A DNA stretch of 12,960 nucleotides from Solirubrobacteraceae bacterium (lineage in GTDB: Bacteria; Actinomycetota; Thermoleophilia; Solirubrobacterales; Solirubrobacteraceae): the NCBI GenBank assembly GCA_030151725.1, contig JASLDD010000146.1, forward strand, positions 1 to 12,960, given 5' to 3'. Each line of letters begins with the position of its first letter. Positions within the stretch are counted from its first letter, which is position 1. The notes beneath the pieces are model-generated. The model did not search any database. It was given only the letters and a program-made list of their open reading frames with translations, and was not told the origin of the DNA. Made by a program: the position numbers and the translations under genes. This document shows positions 11,687 through 12,960 of this stretch, piece after piece.

Positions 11687-12960
11687 TCAGATGGAGCGCG
11701 GAGTCCTGCGTGCTGTCTGGATCGTCTCGATCGCGACCTTCGGGCCCACGTAGGGCGCCAGCACCGTGAATGCGAGCTGATCGACCAGCGACGGCAGACG
11801 TGAGAGGCGATTGTTGGCCACGTAGCTGCCGATGATGCCCCAGAGAGCGCCTGTGACGGCTTCCAGGGCAACAGCCGGACCACGCTGCGGCACAGGGCCG
11901 GACTCCGTGAGCAACTTTGTGAAGCCCTCCACCGAGCGTGTCATGCGTCCGATCATCCCAGGGCCAACCTCGAACAGGTCGATGAACGCGATCCGCAGGA
12001 GCGCCTGGTGGGCGACCAGGTACTCCACGAACGCCCCCATTGCCGCGTAGACCGCCTGCGGCCAGGACTCCGCGTCCTCGAGACTCGGCCTGACCGAGTC
12101 GAGCGCTTCGGAGACGAATTCGTCGAGAACGGCCAGGAAGCACTCTTCCTTGTTGGCGAACTGCTTGTGGAAAGCCTCGGTGGAGATCCCGGCGAACTGC
12201 GCGATCTGCGGATCGGTCAGGGTCGCGTAGCCCGAGTCGAGCGTCAGGTGTACAACGGAGCCGAGCAGTCGCGCCCGCCTGTCGTCGCGGGCGAGGAAAG
12301 CCGCCGGCGTCGGCGGCACGTGCGGCGGCTTGGCGAGCCCCAGCATTCCCAGACGGGCGGCAGCAGGGGTGCGATACGACTCGATCCAATCGAGCACTTC
12401 ATCGGTCAGCGCATACAGCTCGCGCTCCCGGTTCTCGAGCATGCGCATGAACACGACATGACGCACGCCTCCGACCACCGCTCGAGAAGTGAGCTTGGGG
12501 AAACCGACCTCGTTTGGCGCTGCCGCGAAGGCCGTCGCCACCAGGCGCTCGAAAGTGAAGCCGGCAAGCTGCATGCGTTCACGCGCCTTGGGCCCGATGC
12601 CGAGCGAGTCGACGAGCACAAGTCGCGGGCCCTTGGGGTTCTCGGCCACCTCGTCGAGCAGCGTCTTACACGCTGCATGAACGCGGTTTGCCCAGCCTCG
12701 CTCGCCCGCCCAGGCGTCGAGCATGCGCTTGCGCGTTCCCGCAACCACAATGTCGTAGGTCGCCAAGAAGCATTGCTCCTTGTTGGAGAACTGCTCGTAA
12801 AACGCTCTGCGTGAAACGCCGGCCAGGCCAATAACATGAGCCACCGTCGTCGCGTGATAGCCCCGCTGAGAGATCGACTCGATCATCGCCCCGTAGAGGC
12901 GGGTCCGCTGATTGCGGGCCACTTCCTCTCTGTCCATACCGTTTGGTCCATGCGGCAACC
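11687..12960 (-). CDS. Tandem TetR-family regulator (two TetR domains), 5' end outside the window
   Basis: DNA-binding regulator made of two TetR-like units in one chain of at least 423 residues; single TetR proteins are about 200. Numbering here is from the TTG at 12958. The first helix-turn-helix is TTVAHVIGLAGVSRRAFYEQF (37-57), followed by NKEQCFLATYD and a helical ligand domain. The second is a related unit near 245-272, LTDPQIAQFAGISTEAFHKQF followed by NKEECFLAVLD, and then another helical domain. Both copies keep the F-x-x-F-x-N-K-E signature after the recognition helix. The frame is open to the right edge. The residues before the first usable ATG (12937) look like the N-terminal arm LPHGPNG-REEVARNQR found in actinobacterial TetR proteins, so the start is probably beyond 12960. 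Ligand and targets are unknown; the GDPD gene downstream is one possible target. Confidence 0.9.
   Translation of the reverse strand, partial: LPHGPNGMDREEVARNQRTRLYGAMIESISQRGYHATTVAHVIGLAGVSRRAFYEQFSNKEQCFLATYDIVVAGTRKRMLDAWAGERGWANRVHAACKTLLDEVAENPKGPRLVLVDSLGIGPKARERMQLAGFTFERLVATAFAAAPNEVGFPKLTSRAVVGGVRHVVFMRMLENRERELYALTDEVLDWIESYRTPAAARLGMLGLAKPPHVPPTPAAFLARDDRRARLLGSVVHLTLDSGYATLTDPQIAQFAGISTEAFHKQFANKEECFLAVLDEFVSEALDSVRPSLEDAESWPQAVYAAMGAFVEYLVAHQALLRIAFIDLFEVGPGMIGRMTRSVEGFTKLLTESGPVPQRGPAVALEAVTGALWGIIGSYVANNRLSRLPSLVDQLAFTVLAPYVGPKVAIETIQTARRTPRSI

Noticed and set aside
12008..12814. 268-codon open frame on the + strand opposite the TetR fusion
   Set aside because: The composition is typical of an antisense shadow (Arg/Leu/Val rich, no motif), while the - strand frame has two clear TetR signatures.

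Overview
The window looks like an ordinary chromosomal stretch of a high-GC Gram-positive bacterium. Several things point to the Actinobacteriota, most likely a deep-branching class such as Thermoleophilia: a mycobacterial CitA-type citrate synthase, an FdxA-type seven-iron ferredoxin, a fused double TetR regulator, a groES-groEL operon under CIRCE control, and strong G/C preference at third codon positions. The class assignment is an inference from gene content and would need a phylogeny. There are no rRNA or tRNA genes, insertion sequences, phage genes or CRISPR arrays.

Layout, left half (1-6344). The end of a DUF2142-type polytopic membrane protein enters from the left edge on the + strand. 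It converges on a small ferredoxin gene on the - strand. The ferredoxin is divergent from an atypical SDR (NAD(P)-binding epimerase-like) gene, which converges on an amidase-signature hydrolase on the - strand. The amidase is divergent from citA (citrate synthase). After citA come two back-to-back hairpins and then a PEBP/YbhB-like lipoprotein gene.

Middle (6345-8720). A hairpin terminator separates the lipoprotein gene from the convergent groES-groEL operon on the - strand. The groES upstream region is the most informative regulatory DNA here. It has a clear sigma-70-like promoter, a perfect CIRCE operator (HrcA site) just downstream of the -10, and a second CIRCE-shaped 9-9-9 inverted repeat just upstream of the -35. 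The second repeat carries the same single change in both arms. Beyond it lies about 170 bp of non-coding DNA with a long inverted repeat.

Right half (8721-12960). A - strand unit reads Crp/Fnr regulator, Nudix hydrolase, ASCH-domain protein. The genes overlap or are tightly packed, which suggests co-transcription. Divergent from it is a secreted protein of unknown function, whose 3' end overlaps a glycerophosphodiester phosphodiesterase (GDPD) gene on the - strand. At the right edge is a protein with two TetR domains in tandem; its reading frame is open at the edge, so its true start probably lies outside.

I did not find a clear new multi-gene system. The best candidates for a second look are the paired CIRCE-like operators, the Crp-Nudix-ASCH operon, the fused TetR pair and the inverted repeat at 8629-8692.
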